Made by a program: the position numbers and the translations under genes | Shown: positions 22,601-53,870 of the stretch, in pieces | How positions within the stretch are numbered: the first letter of the stretch is position 1 | How the letters are laid out: the number at the start of each line of letters is the position of its first letter | Assembly (NCBI RefSeq): GCF_025698545.1 | Contig: NC_068575.1 | Coordinates: 56,367,980 to 56,431,979, forward strand | Source of the DNA: Gossypium raimondii | Taxonomy: Eukaryota > Streptophyta > Magnoliopsida > Malvales > Malvaceae | DNA length: 64,000 nt | Direction: 5' to 3' | The notes under the pieces: model-generated | Told to the model about the DNA's origin: nothing | The model's database searches: none | Seen by the model: only the letters and a program-made list of their open reading frames with translations

Positions 22601-24644
22601 TAGCTCAATACTTTATATAACTAGAATACTCATTACAGAAGCCATTTTAAACTTATAGCAGATACTTCACGCTTCATGAATCTCCCTTTCCAAAGAATTC
22701 TGCAAACAGGAAAACTCAATTGGGTTCTTTGAGAATATCTGAAATGCCCTAATGTAAGTTCATATTTATTTACTACCAAAAATGTTTAATTATAATTGCA
22801 TATAAAACAAGTGAAACTATTTCACTTCACAAAACATCAAAAGAACTGAATAAGCAGCCTAAATCTAATTTTATTCTAGACTTCAAGTTAAAACCCTCAG
22901 TTATACAAAAGCTACAGTTCTATGCTTCTTTGGCTTTCCTAGCATAGCCATTAGTCTCTCTTCAGCCTTCTTGAATAACAGCTGCTATTAATCTAATTGC
23001 CAAAAACAAGTAGCTTACCTCTGCTACAGAAGGCCATAATTTGCTCAATTGCTTGTTCAGCCACTTCACCTGAAAGGACCAACCATACCATACGATGGTA
23101 AGCAACTATTACACATGTATTAATAACAAAAACATAAGTGCCTTTTCTCTATGCCTAACAAATGGGGTATCTAGTCTTTTTTTGTCCCCTAAAAATTTGT
23201 ATCTAGCCTGTAAAGATGCATATTTCAGACGGCCACAGTAAAAGTCAATGTTAAGGTATTTCTTCAAGTACAACTGCTCTTCAAGAAAAAAAAATCATTA
23301 GTTATATAATTAAGTTCGAGGTATACAACAGAAACAAATAATATTTCAAATTTTGTGAGAAGAAAAGAATTTGCACTAACAAGTGAAATGAGAGATATTT
23401 GGTTTTCTTCAGGTTGAATCAAGTGTATACAAGATTCACGTTATATATGCTAAAAATCATAATAGCCTATGAGAATGTTAACAGGAATACTAATTAATCT
23501 GACACCACTACACTAACCTGTTCATAGACAGGAAAAGATATCCATTCAGGAAAATTATCGCCGCAAATTTTCTTAAGATCATCCCTGTTGAGAGCTCCAA
23601 GAACTTTTATATCAGCTGCCTGTCAAAGAAGACAAATGTAGTGATTAATGGGCATCCAAAAGGTTGAAACATCTGAAAGTTAAAAGATGAATTAGTCACA
23701 AGATCTAAATAACCCTGGTGAACGGTTCAGCATCCATAAAGGCCAACTAAAATGTAGATCCATTACCTAACTAACAAGGCAAGAGAAATATGTTTATCCC
23801 ACATTTTCACATCAAACATTCAAACAAATGATAAATTAAAACACAAGCCATGAGAACATTGTACAGTAATAGGCACTGAAGAAGATACTGTAAAACCACC
23901 AGAAAATGATAAATTTCTTGTTACTGCCAGTGCCCCCTCGGTATAGTGAGATTTTAAATGAGAATGGCGTATTAGTTTTTTTTTTTTAAATCCTTCTCCT
24001 AGAAGATGCTTCAGCCAACACATGGTTCCTTCATGAACATCCGAAATTAAACTTCAACAACTTAGTCTATTTATAAAAGTTGCAAGGCAACTATAAAGCT
24101 ATTGCCTAACTTTAATTCAAAATACAGCCCTATTCTGGCCATGTTGGTTTAGGCATGACTCAAATTTGATGTTCACTACTTTCCACCGGCCTTAAATGAT
24201 AATATAGCAACTGCTTTAATGCTCTGCACAATTTTCAACTCAGCCGACTCTTAAATTCCAACCTCCTCCTACACTACAAAATTTAAGTGCACTATTAAAA
24301 CTACAGTTAGAAAACAAAAGAATCAAAGCGAACAGTTGAAAACATGGCCACAGCTGATTTGTAATACAAGGGAAATTAAAATGAATTTACTCAAACCAGT
24401 TTTCAACAACTTTTTAGATTTTTATTTTTAGAAACTCATTTGAACAATTAACGGAACTAGCAAAATTAACAAGAAGTTTAACGAACTGCGATCCATTAAA
24501 TTGAAGGAATAAGAAACAGAGATAGGCAAAGTAGCATACCTTGGCGATTCTCTTGGTGCTTCGGTACCTCATCATATGACGCCAGCCAGCCATCAATGAA
24601 ATCCCGAAGATTATCCCCAGCAAAATCCCCGAAATCAGCCCCAT
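19699..24644 (-). CDS. CLB1: SMP/C2 lipid-binding membrane-tether protein, CLB1/NTMC2T4 (synaptotagmin-like)
   Basis: Eleven coding exons: 24644-24540, 23619-23518, 23069-23019, 22573-22453, 22131-22010, 21852-21754, 21328-21248, 21137-21052, 20904-20679, 20388-20224 and 20034-19699. These give 497 residues in phase. The N-terminus MGLISGILLGIIFGISLMAGW is a membrane anchor. An SMP lipid-transfer domain follows (about 65-245; FPEWISFPVYEQVKWLNKQL, WGGDPSIILGV). One C2 domain comes next (about 255-370; GKSDPYVVVYIRP, NNLNPVWNQTFEL). A helical, charged segment and a Gly-rich repeat (GTGIGAGVGAGVG) end the protein. The C2 loop 1 has MEMIGKSD instead of an acidic first position, while loop 3 keeps DQDIGQD, so calcium binding may be altered. 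The C-terminus matches Arabidopsis CLB1 (At3g61050, about 510 residues), reported at ER-plasma membrane contacts and also as a stress-related DNA-binding factor. SYT1-5 have two C2 domains, so they fit less well. Confidence 0.9.
21482..21616. repeat. tandem duplication in an intron of the SMP/C2 gene
   Basis: Two adjacent copies of about 66-69 bp, each starting AGAAGAGTGCTAAATG (21482 and 21551) and ending AAAACCCTAA...AATCT. They differ at roughly ten positions. They sit in the intron between coding exons 6 and 7, away from the splice sites. Confidence 0.8.
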
Positions 24645-25090
24645 TTTCCTGGAATCCAACAGAAATATCTTCAGGAAATAAATAAAAAGAACTCCAAGAT
24701 GTACAAATAAAGTAGTGACCGTAGAGCGAAGGAAAGGAAACTAAATCAAAATGAAAAGTGGGGATCGAACAAGAGAGAGGAAAACCAATTTACGTTGAGA
24801 AAACTTGGATTCTTCTTCTCTTCTTTGTAAAGCTTACTCCAAATTATTCGGAAACAGTGATTTAATCTCTCCTCTGCGTAGGAGAAAAAACAGTGATCGT
24901 TTTTTTTTTGGTTCAAATATAAAAAACGCCTCTATCAAACAAGTTGGATGAGGGCGTTGGGACAGGAAAGAACAATGAAAAGTTAAAAGATTGAAGCATT
25001 CAAGTTATATGTAGGCCATGGCTGGACTGGATGAGAATCAATGAAAGAGAAGAGACAATAGAGAGACTCATTTCTTTGCCTTTAAAAATC
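24645..25090 (-). promoter_or_regulatory. SMP/C2 gene 5' UTR, probable UTR intron and promoter
   Basis: An acceptor-like ATTCCAG lies just 4 nt before the ATG (AG at 24650-24649), and a donor-like CAAC|GTAAATT at about 24794-24793 could pair with it, giving a 5' UTR intron of about 145 bp. This is inferred from signals only. The region upstream is the likely promoter. Confidence 0.4.
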
Positions 25091-27700
25091 TTCCGCATTG
25101 AATTTTCTCGTGTATTTCTATATACGCGTCTGTCGGTTTTGTTTTCTGTAATAATTATTTAGATAAGAAATAAATTAAATAAATATCTACCGGGCGTGAT
25201 TTCCAAATAACCGAATTTTGTATTTTCATTTTATACTGTTCAGGAGGTTATGTTAAATTAGGCGAGTGAATTTTTTTTATTGGTGCCTACTTTTCTAAAA
25301 TATATGAAAATATATTTATTTTTAATTAAAATTGGCCGCAAAGCCGGGTCTTGGTTTCATGGGTTTATTATTTTTAATATATAATTATTCATAACATTGA
25401 CAATTAATTAAATAAATAGTTTTCCCTAAAAAATAAATATTTTATATGTGAATAGTAATGATGGATGTATTAAAATTTACTGAAAATTAGGGTAGGGATT
25501 AAAATTTGCTATTGATACCTAAATGACATGAATTAGATTTCTTAGTCCTTTTTTCTCTTTTCCAACTTTGTATGATAAAAATAAATGCATTGAAAACTAA
25601 TACATAAAACAAAAGTAATAGTTGATGGATAAAAGTTTGCCCTATGAATCTAGGTTTTTTTTTCCAAACACTATGATCTAGTTTAAAAGGAAATGTTATT
25701 ATTTGAATTTTTTATATTTAAATATATTATGAAAAGTTAAAGGGATAGTTAGAGTGAAAAGAGATTTGAAAAGATAAAAACTTAAAATGTAAAGAAATGA
25801 AAATTATTTTATAGGTGCGTTTTGGTAAGAAAAATAGAAAATTTGAAATAAAATTATTTGTTTTGTATTCATTATTGAATAGAGTTGAAAAATATATAAT
25901 TTTGATTTAACATTCGAGTCCTTTTAATTCTTATCTTTCATCATTTTAGTTTGGGTAAACTATTTAGTTAGTTGTTTAATTTTTAGGGCATTTTTATTTT
26001 AGTCACTTAAGCATTAAATCTCTAACAGCGATTAACTATACACAGCACATCATGTTTGCACATTCATTTTGGTCACCCAAATTTTACTTTGCTTTTATTT
26101 TGGTCACCCAAAAAAACATCTTTTTAAATTATTGATCGAAGTAAAAAAAAAAAGAAACTAAAATAATACATAAAAATATCAAATTGTACTTGTTTATCCC
26201 ATTAACGAAAATTTAATTATTTGAAGGTATAAAATAAAATCTACTAAGAATGTTTGAATTTTATCCAAACAAGCCTAAAGCAATCTATTCACTTTTTATT
26301 CAATCAAGTGTACTTAAAATGTTAGAAATTTTAAAACATACAAGTGACTACTAAATTGAGCGTCCGTGAAATTAGAAAAAAATCAGTTCATCATTTGGAG
26401 GTTTAGATATAATTATATAAAAAAACTTATCTAAAAACTCTTGAATTAAAATAAATTAGTTAATTAAAAAACGTTTTAATTCTTTTTCTTAATGTTACAA
26501 GAAATTGATCCTTGACCAAAGGTAAAAGTTCAGCATTATCACATGCCTATTGGCAAAAAATATTTTAGTCATTCTTTAAATTTTCATGAATAAAATAGAA
26601 CTCATGTTGTGCAACATTTAGTTAGAATTAGAAAAGAAAAAACATAAAATAAAAGGTTAAGAAATCATGAAATATAGAGATAGAGTGTGTTCAAGAAAAG
26701 TAAGATATTATATGTAATTTATAGTCGATGTTTATTGTATTGAGTAATAAAAATTTAATGTTCTTAAAATTTTGAATTAAAATATCATAAACACCAATTC
26801 AACTTATTCTGTATTTAATTGGAAATTAATAAGATTTTTATATGTTTAAAAGACATATATAAATATTATTGTTAATATTTAAATACGTGAATTTAAACTT
26901 GAAATTTATTATTTTTCTATTTATAGATAGTTGAGATTATTAAAAAAAAAAAAGGTGATATAAAGATATAACTTGCAGATTAAAAGAAGAGAATAAAAGG
27001 CCTGTGGACCAATGCCCTAATGGCTTTGGATGAAAAAGCTGTTCTCTTTTGGGACAATCACAGGCGTACACCGGGGTAAATATTTACGCAAAGATTTCTC
27101 CTCCCGTTCGACTCTTCTTATCCATCTTCTACTTCTTTGGTGAGCCAGGTTTCCACAATTTAAAACTTGTTGGTAGGTGGAGAGGTTTTGCAGTCTCACC
27201 AAAAAAAAAAAAAAACTATATTATAATTATACTAAAATCTCCTACTATTCAGAATAAATACTATTTATAATTTTTAAATTATATCAAAATCTCTAACAAT
27301 ATGTAATACTAATTTTTCTAACGTTTATGAAATTTTCTATATTTCTAACTAAAGCGTTAAAGATTTTGATACATATTTTTTCCAAACTATAAAATTTTGG
27401 TGGTTCGTGGAATCGTATTGATTTTAAAAGCTAGTTTTGAAAATGACGAATATTTTTTAATTTGAAACAAAATGGTATGTTATTTTGGATTTTTATATTT
27501 TTAATAATTAGGCTTTGTTTTTAAGGGCATAATGATAACTTTTAACTTTTAATGTTTATATTTTTTTTTGTCAAATTGACTCTTATTAATTTTAGCTAAA
27601 TTTAATCCTCGAGCTTTTAAAAAGTGTCGAATTTGATCATTAACCTTTCAAAAAAGAGAGTTAAATTCTTGTTTTTTAATCCTCGGGCTTTTTTTACGAT
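25091..27700. other. repeat-rich, AT-rich spacer
   Basis: No host gene is seen. Around 26040-26110 a phrase ATTTTGGTCACCCAAA is repeated twice within 60 bp, in a block of the kind common in plant dispersed repeats. The remainder is low-complexity A/T sequence with a poly(A) run near 26941. Confidence 0.45.
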
Positions 27701-27729
27701 CCACAACTAATCTAAAGTTCCAGGTGTGT

Positions 27730-28275
27730 GAACGTTGTCCATTAGGATTTCTGAATAAGTCATTCTAGTTGATCTGTTGAGTATATCATTTGGCGATTTT
27801 GATGTAATAATGAATTGATTGACTAAGCATAATGTGATCTTGGACTGCCATAAAAAGAAGTTATCTATTCAGAGTCATGAAGGCGGGGAGTATTGAAGTT
27901 AAAGGTATGAAATCGAGTGGTGATTCCACTTGTACCATTTCATTGGTTCGAGCTAATAAGTTTTTGAATTAAGGCTGTGAGGCATATCCGGGATACGTCA
28001 TTAACTCGAATTCATATGAAAGCAAGATAGATAAGATCGAATAGTATGCAAATTTTCATATGTGTTCTCAAAAGTTGCCAGAAATACCTTTTAATCGTGA
28101 AGTTGAATTTGCAATTGAAGTTTACTCGGGTACAACTCTAGTGTTTATTGCTCCTTATCGTATGGCATCAGTGGACCTGAAAGAGTTGAAAGTTCAATTG
28201 CAAGATCTTTTAGACCGAACCTTTATATGTCCCAGTATATCGCATTGGGAAACTACTATGTTATTTATATAAAAA
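27730..28275 (+). mobile_element. Ty3/gypsy pol fossil fragment
   Basis: Around 28070-28260 the plus strand encodes a stretch (PFNREVEFAIEV, IAPYRM, LKELKVQLQDLLDR) matching the start of the reverse transcriptase region of plant Ty3/gypsy chromoviruses. Further upstream, related pol-like sequence is more decayed. It is a broken, short fragment, probably old, with several breaks. No LTR ends were identified for it. Confidence 0.75.
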
Positions 28276-28849
28276 AATAGGTCGATGTAGTTTGTATTGT
28301 TGTGGCCTTGTTTCCTTATCTTAAGCTCTATTTGATTAATAAGGGTCCTGAGCCGAAAATTGCTTAAGGTACCCCTTCCGAGATGCGGTTTCAATAGCGT
28401 TTTTTAAATGTACATATTGTTCAATTCGATTCTTTCGAGCATCATGGTATCTGCAATGATGGTTGGAGTTGTTGCGATGTTGGCTGGGTGGAAGATGTAG
28501 GGCCATTTCAAGAATTCCCTGGTATTTTACCTAGTCGAATATCTAGGCTAGAGAACAATTGAGCTCATAATGAGTCCTGAATTGATTGTACGGGGCTTGA
28601 AGTCGCTGGTCCTTGGCCTCCTCTATTGTTCACCCACTCCTGAGTTCTTTGGTTTGTTTGATTGTGATGTTCATATCCATGCCGACCTACCCCTGGGTTG
28701 GTCCTTGGTTGCTAATAGCCTTAAAATCTTTTAGAGGCGATTGCCGCGAGAGGTTGATTTTACATGGTATTGGGGTAGAAGTATCGGCACGAACTTTCTC
28801 AATTTTATCTCATTCTGGAAACTTATGTATCATTTCATAAAGATGAGAG
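28276..28849. other. unassigned repeat-like DNA between two fossils
   Basis: Moderately GC-rich for this spacer. Probably more retroelement remains, but I cannot assign it to gag, pol or LTR. Short open frames here show no known domain. Confidence 0.35.
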
Positions 28850-30230
28850 AGTTTACTCAGTGCATTCTCAATGAAGATGTACCTCATATGTTGATGGGTG
28901 GTTCAAACAAGACAGGCTTGAATAACTTATTCATATGTGACCCATTTTGTAACCATGGTGACAACATTGAAACATCGCACATAATCGCCAAGGGATTTGT
29001 TTGCTCCTTAGCAGATAGTCATTAGATAAGATAAAGAATACCTGAATGTCTTGTTAGCCAGAAAACGACTCGTGAATTGCCTGACTAGTTGTTTGAAAGA
29101 GTGAATGGATCCTTGGGGCAACAACAGGTACCACTATTGAGTTGTTTGCAATAGGGTCATGGAGAATGCCCTACACTTAACTCCACCAAATGTTTTTAGT
29201 ATATTCATATAATTATTATATCTAGCCAGATGGTCTTTCGAATCCCCCAACCTATTGTACACAAACTTTGGAAACTTGAAGGATGTTGATATATGGTTTT
29301 CAAGGACTTTAGAGGCTAACGGTTTGTTGGATTAATTCCAAAAAGTTTCTTCTACTTTTACCCCTTTTTACTATTTGCATTAGCTCTGCTTTGAAGACTC
29401 TAAGTTGTTCTTCTATAAAGACATTGTTGTTACCCTGGGAACGTTGGGATACTGTTAGGAGGTTGACATTATTCCTACGAAGGTTTTCCAAATTATTGCA
29501 CTTGCGCTCTCCGCAAAGTGAGGACTAAGCTTCATCCTCTTGGTGAGTTGGGTTCTCCCATCTTAGGTAGCTCTTAATTCAACGACAAACTATTCATTCT
29601 AGGCATTCCTTTGATCAATGACACGTTGTTGTTCTTGCTGCTCCTAGAAGCGACGCTCTTACTGAGAAAACTACTCTTCTAAATGTTGTCGTTTTTCCTG
29701 TGTTTCTGAGTCTTGAAGACCTAATGCCTATTGGTGAAAACACTGGTTTACAGGGGTGAAGTCACAGTTGGTGGAGTCAGTGTGGTTGTGAGGCAAGTTA
29801 TGGCTTTTTGCAAACAATAAGTTATTCGATCCAAGAGTCTAATGTTGGAAAAATTGAGTTTGAAAATGGTTTTCTGTTACAATGAAAAATTAAAAATTTA
29901 AAAACCAAGTTGATTTGTGATATTTATAACAATAAAATTTTCTCAAAAAGTACTTGTGTTTTGTGTGAGATGGATCCCAGATGAAAAATAATTTTTTTAC
30001 TTTCAGTACGAAAGTAAATATCTCTCTCAATAGAAACTGGTAAAATTGTTATTCTCGAGAAATATAATTTATACTTAGAAATAGATTCTCACTATTTCTG
30101 AGAAGAATAGCAATATTTCAAAGTTGTGTGTTTTTAGCCTACTATAACCATCTATTTATAGGGATAGATAGAAGGATCCTAGTTGAATTAGTAGAATACA
30201 AATAAGACTTATGATCATTATCGCACGCGC
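28850..30230 (-). mobile_element. Ty3/gypsy LTR-leader-gag fossil, opposite orientation
   Basis: On the minus strand, 29500-28850 resembles plant Ty3/gypsy gag (retrotrans_gag type), with a nucleic-acid-like charged leader further upstream. About 30200-29900 looks like an LTR end with a TATA-like CCTATAAATAGATGG near 30150. The element is heavily broken with many breaks, and is probably old. It lies in opposite orientation to the pol fragment at 27730-28275, so the two are not simple parts of one intact insertion. Confidence 0.6.
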
Positions 30231-31560
30231 ATAATAAAAATAATTTTATAAATCAATTTAAAGGTGCGGTTTTGACTGTAAGCGGACAATGTCAGTTGTA
30301 ATATTTGTAGCATCAATGGAACACTAGAGCATTCCAAGGATCGAACCCAAATGATTGCCGATAAATGTTTTTGTCAAGTTAATTACAAGTTAAGCATTTA
30401 CTAATCTAATTGAGTCAAAAATAATTAGTGCAAATTCAGATAAAATAATATTTAAGCAATATCTAAATCAACAAAAAAAAAATACTAAACTAACTTTCTT
30501 ACTTTTTACTGGGATTAATTCAAATGGATTGAAATGATGGTTGAATGGTTCATGGATTACTAACTAAGCTAATAAACCTATGATGATTATATTGTTTGTC
30601 ACTCCTAGCTAGGAATCTCCTCTCGATCTCATTCTAAACTAAAAAAATACCAACTAAGCTCTTTTTTTGGTCTCACTTAGGCATATAAATCTCCTTTCTG
30701 CCTCACTATTCAACGTAAGTGTACCAAAGTACTACACGATAGAGTTTCCTCTTGGTCTCGTCTATTTAAATCTTTCATCAAAGGCGCCAATTATAGTGTA
30801 ATATGTAATTTCATACACTTGAATAAACAACCAATTAAAGTATAGATAATAACTTAGCCAAGTAACTCACACATCTATCAACTAATAAGATATTTCAACA
30901 CACAATTAAACTTGATTTCCTCACAAGCATTTTAACAAACACATAGTAAGCATAAAAGATAAGGTTGAGAAAATACTCATTAATAGATAAAATTCAATGA
31001 AACGCGAACGTTTAATACATTTCCCTCCACAATGTTCCAACAAAAAAGAAGAAATAAAAAGAAAATAAAACCTAAACTAAACCCTAAGCTATGAACTATG
31101 AAACTAATGAAAAATGTTCAGCCACCAAATCTGAAAACAAAGGCTTATAAAGTTGTATTTATAGCCTACTAATAGTAACCATTATGCCCTTAAATGAAAA
31201 ATAGACTTAAGCTTACTGGACATAAAATTGCCCCTACAGTTTTTTCACCCATCATGCAGTGGTATCGGTATACCCACAATAGTCTTGAGATTGGGAGTAT
31301 CAAGACTTCCATGCCTCGATATCGCAATACCCCCTTCTAAGTAATGTTCTCTTCACGTTCTGGTCATTATCGACTCCTTACACCACTTAATCTCATTGTT
31401 AGGTTTCCCATGACACAATTGGCCGATTTAGGTCTAAAAAATGGCATAAAACTAACAAAAATAATTTGTTAACAAGAAAAAAAAACCAAAAATCAACAAA
31501 AATAATAAAAAAAGACACCTAATTTACTTGAGAATAAGCTCTTTCAGTGTAATAGAGAGC
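30231..31560. repeat. probable non-coding retroelement-derived repeat
   Basis: Contains phrases such as CCAAGGATCGAACCC (near 30330) and two or three variants of a TCTC(A/G)...CTCCT(C/T)T phrase (30610-30760), and near 31260-31340 a TATCGGTATACC...GATATCGCAATACCCC segment. These are of the kind found in untranslated parts of plant LTR elements. No coding domain is visible, so the family is uncertain. Confidence 0.35.
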
Positions 31561-34429
31561 CTAATTTGACATATCAAATTACGACAGACCAACTTATCTG
31601 ATAAAAAAAATAAATCCCCCACTTCAATTAGAAGAGAGGGGTGGCTAACTCTAGTTAATCATGCTGAGATTACTGCTATTATGAAGGATTTTGGACCTCT
31701 CTATATTGGATTCAATTATGTGCTTTTAAACTTTTAACGCAATACTTTGTAATTTAATCAAATCCAATGCATGTTTTTCCATTTCACAAAATAAATATTA
31801 TTTATTAAATTAATTAATTATGGGTTTAGGATGAAAGTTCAGTGTTCTCGACAAGCTTCGTCGTGGTGACGACACTGGCTCTTCTTGTGGGCGTTTCTAC
31901 TGGACGTGGGTACATCAACCTTGTTTTTAAGGGCTCCTCCGATCAGACTTCTTTTTCTTCTCTAGGCAGCGGCGACTGAAGTTGTCGAGGAATCTAAGGT
32001 TTGCTTCCCTTTGATTTAGGCTGGGCTTGTTTAGCTCTGTGCTAAGTGTTCATATGTTTGCGAGCTTTGGGCTTTTATGTAATATAGCATTGATGTTTTA
32101 ATGGCACTCTTGGTTTCTTCAAGAAAAAATTGATATTGCCAAAGCATGAATATTTATTTTGGTTTAAATTCGGTTATGCGGAGCTTTTGTTTAGATTTAT
32201 GATATAAGTTCTTGAATATTTTTCTGTCATTAATTTAATATTGTTTTGTAATGATTACTTTTAATTATAATTATTTAGATATATTATTTATAATTGTGAT
32301 TGTAGTTAGAATTGTTTAAAATTTTTTATTGATATCTTAGTAAAATTAATAAATTTAACATTTAATTTATAAAATCAACTAGCATGGTCTATTCACACTT
32401 CGTATTGGGTTTTTATTTGTCTACATTAACTTATAAAGTAAAATTTTAAAAATTAGAACATACTCTCAAGTAAGATTTTCATAAATGAATCTGTGGTCGA
32501 ACTGATCAGACCATTAATTTGTATGGTTCGATGGAATAAATCGTTAAAAAAGAAAAAAAATTAAAATAAATAAAAAATTAGTTCAATCAAATTTTTAGTT
32601 TAGTTCAATTGGTCCATACTAGTTTGCAAGTCAACTGGTATGATTCCTCTCGTTGGACTAATACTCTAACTGGTTCAAATAATCATGACTTTAAGTCTCT
32701 ACAGTCTACATTTTATACATTTGAAATTTAGTCTTCCTATTTTATTTTCAAGAATTTAATCTGTCTATTCTTTTGGATTTATAAATCTACTTTAAAATTA
32801 TATATAACCACGTAACGTTTTAATTGAAAAGTTAATGATATTAAACTAATTAGTAACATTGAAATACATTAAGCTAATTATACATAACCACGTAACTAAT
32901 TAATTACTTTGAAATACATTAAACTAATTAATAACATTATAAAAATATAGATATCAAATAGTGTTGAAAATTAAAGTATAAAGATTAAATTTTAAATTTA
33001 AGCATATTAGAAGGACTAAAATTAAAAATTAACCACTCTTATAAAATGTAAGAATAAAGCGATGAAGTATGGTGGGCATGAGGAAGATTTTTTGGACCTT
33101 ACTTCAATACGGTGGCATAGATTTTAGTTTCAGATAGAACTAAATTATTGAATTACTACTTAGAATAACGAAACAAATTAGATTTGTCGAGAAGTGCAAA
33201 ATCGTATCAATACGAGCTTCGTTATGCACTTTGATCAATTGGATGTTTCTTTGTGGATTCCTATATAAAACTTTTATAGATGTGTTTTTGGGTATTATTA
33301 TATTATTTCGTTGACAGAAAGAGTTTATCTAATTCTCTATGAATTGTTCTAAAATCTTCTTTTTAAAATATCATTAAAAAAATTCAAATTACTTAATATT
33401 CCACCAATTAGTAATCCAAAATTTTATACCTTAATTAAAAGAGTTCGAGATCCACTAGGACAAAAATATTATAGATGTAAGATGTAAAAAGGTTGTGAAT
33501 GGTTTTTTTTTTGCCATTTTTCACTTGTAAGTTGTTAATGAATCCAACTTTTTAAAATTTACTTATCCAATTTTTAAATTCAATTTACTTCATATTTTTT
33601 TATCAATTAGATGAGATGGGATTTGAATTTTTAAAAAATTAATCGAAATTTTAAATTGTGTCTATCTATCTGTCCTCCATTCTCTCCATCCCCTCACTCT
33701 CATATTTTCTATTTCATTTAATTTTTCAGTTCAAGTTATACAACTAACTCAATGTATTATTTCATTTAATATATATTTAAGCATGTTCGAAATTCCAAAT
33801 ACATATATTTATATTTGAAACAAAAGAACTAAAAATAAAGAAATGAAACTATTTATTTTAAGATAAAATTATTTCTTGTTAACAGACTGTTACATCAAGT
33901 ATTGCATCGGAAATAGGAGATTCGTATTCGACATAAGCTGAGAACTCTTAACAGTGTTACAGATCACATGACTAAATGTGTTGATACATATAGTTCTTTA
34001 ATACATTTATTTAGAGCCTCACCGACTCCAATCATGAGCTTATTGAGAAGAGATCGCAATGAATCTATCTCCTCTTAATTATGGTTTATCTAATGTAATT
34101 TTTAAAATAAAAAAAAACAAATCTCATGATTTTGTAAATAATAATTCACTATGCTCTTTCCATAAAATAATAAATTTCTTCCGTTTTCTTCGCTTGGAAT
34201 GGAAGCAAAGATTAAAAGCTAAAATTCTAGAAAAAAAAAAAATCTGTTTATTTTTTCTTTGGAATGTGATGACTACTTTTGCAGTGGTAATAATAATACT
34301 GAAGTAAATTAGTAAAAAATAAATAAGGAAAAGAAAAGAAAAAAGAAGTGACATTGGAGATATCATTTAACCACCTATTTTCCTTTGTTTTATTTAATTT
34401 TTATTTTTTGACTGGGCAACCATTAGGGG
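31561..34429. other. AT-rich spacer upstream of the BEACH gene
   Basis: Non-coding and mostly low complexity. A GC-richer island at about 31850-32060 has no recognisable frame. About 32690-33030 carries a diverged reverse copy of the dispersed repeat seen at 12615 and 62025. The right end is presumably distal promoter. Confidence 0.4.
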
Positions 34430-35384
34430 GCCCTATTGCTAATTACTTGCTAAAATCTACCTTCTCTTTCTCCGGCGCCCATTTCGCCCTTCTTGCTCGT
34501 CGTCGTCTTCTCCGATTCTCCCTTTCTCATATCTTGATAGAACTTTTTCTTTTTCGTTTCTATAATTTTCTTCACCTTTTCGATTCCCTTGTTCGTTCTT
34601 TGTTTTTTAATCGATTATATATATAATTTAACGGGAAAAATTTAAAGTTGAACCGACCCAGGTAAGTTCATCTTCTCTATCACACGTCACATTTTTATAT
34701 ATTTTCTGGAATCATTCAAATCATTAGTCGTTAAACTTTGATCCGTGCATATATCGTTATTCTCTTTCACTTGGATTGGGGTGGATCGGTCTGTTTGTTT
34801 TTCTGGCATTCATGTTAATTTGTTAATTTCAATGCCAGTTGATCGATTCGTCAATGTTAGAAAGGTTCATGTTTTTTCTTCATATAATTCAATGTTGTTA
34901 ATTCTTATTTGTTTTTTTTGAATGTGTACACGCTTCATGAGCTAGATCCGCTACTTCTTGTTTCATCTCACTCTTTGATTCAAGTTTGAATTGCCTGTAT
35001 CTACGCGATTTTTGTTAGTTGGACTCAGCTGTGAACTTTTTTGAGTTTTAACTAATCGGAGAGGACATTAATGTTCTGTAATTAAGAATCTCACGTGTTA
35101 AAATTGAAAGTGAAAACATAGGGATAGACTATATGTTTTTTTTCTTTTATTTTTTGAGTTCATGAATAATTTTATAATTATTATTATTTATTGTGCATTA
35201 TGCTAAAAGAGTAATTTGTGATGTTCTCGACAGTGGTGCATCTATAGTGTCTGATTTATAGTGTTTTTAAGAATTAACTGGAGTGACAATTAGTTTTGTT
35301 TTTCATATTTTGTTGTTTTTTCAGGTTTATTCAAGTGCAAATAATTCAAATGAGTATTTGCTAGGTTTTTAAAGTAATAATACA
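34430..35384 (+). promoter_or_regulatory. BEACH gene 5' UTR with a leader intron
   Basis: A CT-rich leader (about 34450-34600) ends at CCCAG|GTAAGT, giving a donor at 34662. An acceptor TTTTTTCAG ends at 35324, so a 663-bp intron is predicted in the 5' UTR. The intron is T-rich, as usual for plant leader introns. The ATG lies 61 bp after the acceptor. Transcript start is not determined. Confidence 0.6.

Positions 35385-53870
<18,486 letters not shown>

Noticed and set aside
22670-23010. Possible missing exon in the SMP/C2 gene between exons 3 and 4
   Set aside because: Exons 3 and 4 join in phase with the expected peptide (WPSVAE|AASAVIKESVEPLL), so no exon is lacking.
28741-29025. 94-residue plus-strand frame in the TE-rich gap
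   Set aside because: It overlaps the antisense of a gag-like fossil and has no domain of its own.
34348-34626. 92-residue frame upstream of the BEACH gene
   Set aside because: Lies in the CT-rich 5' UTR; Phe/Leu-rich by composition only.
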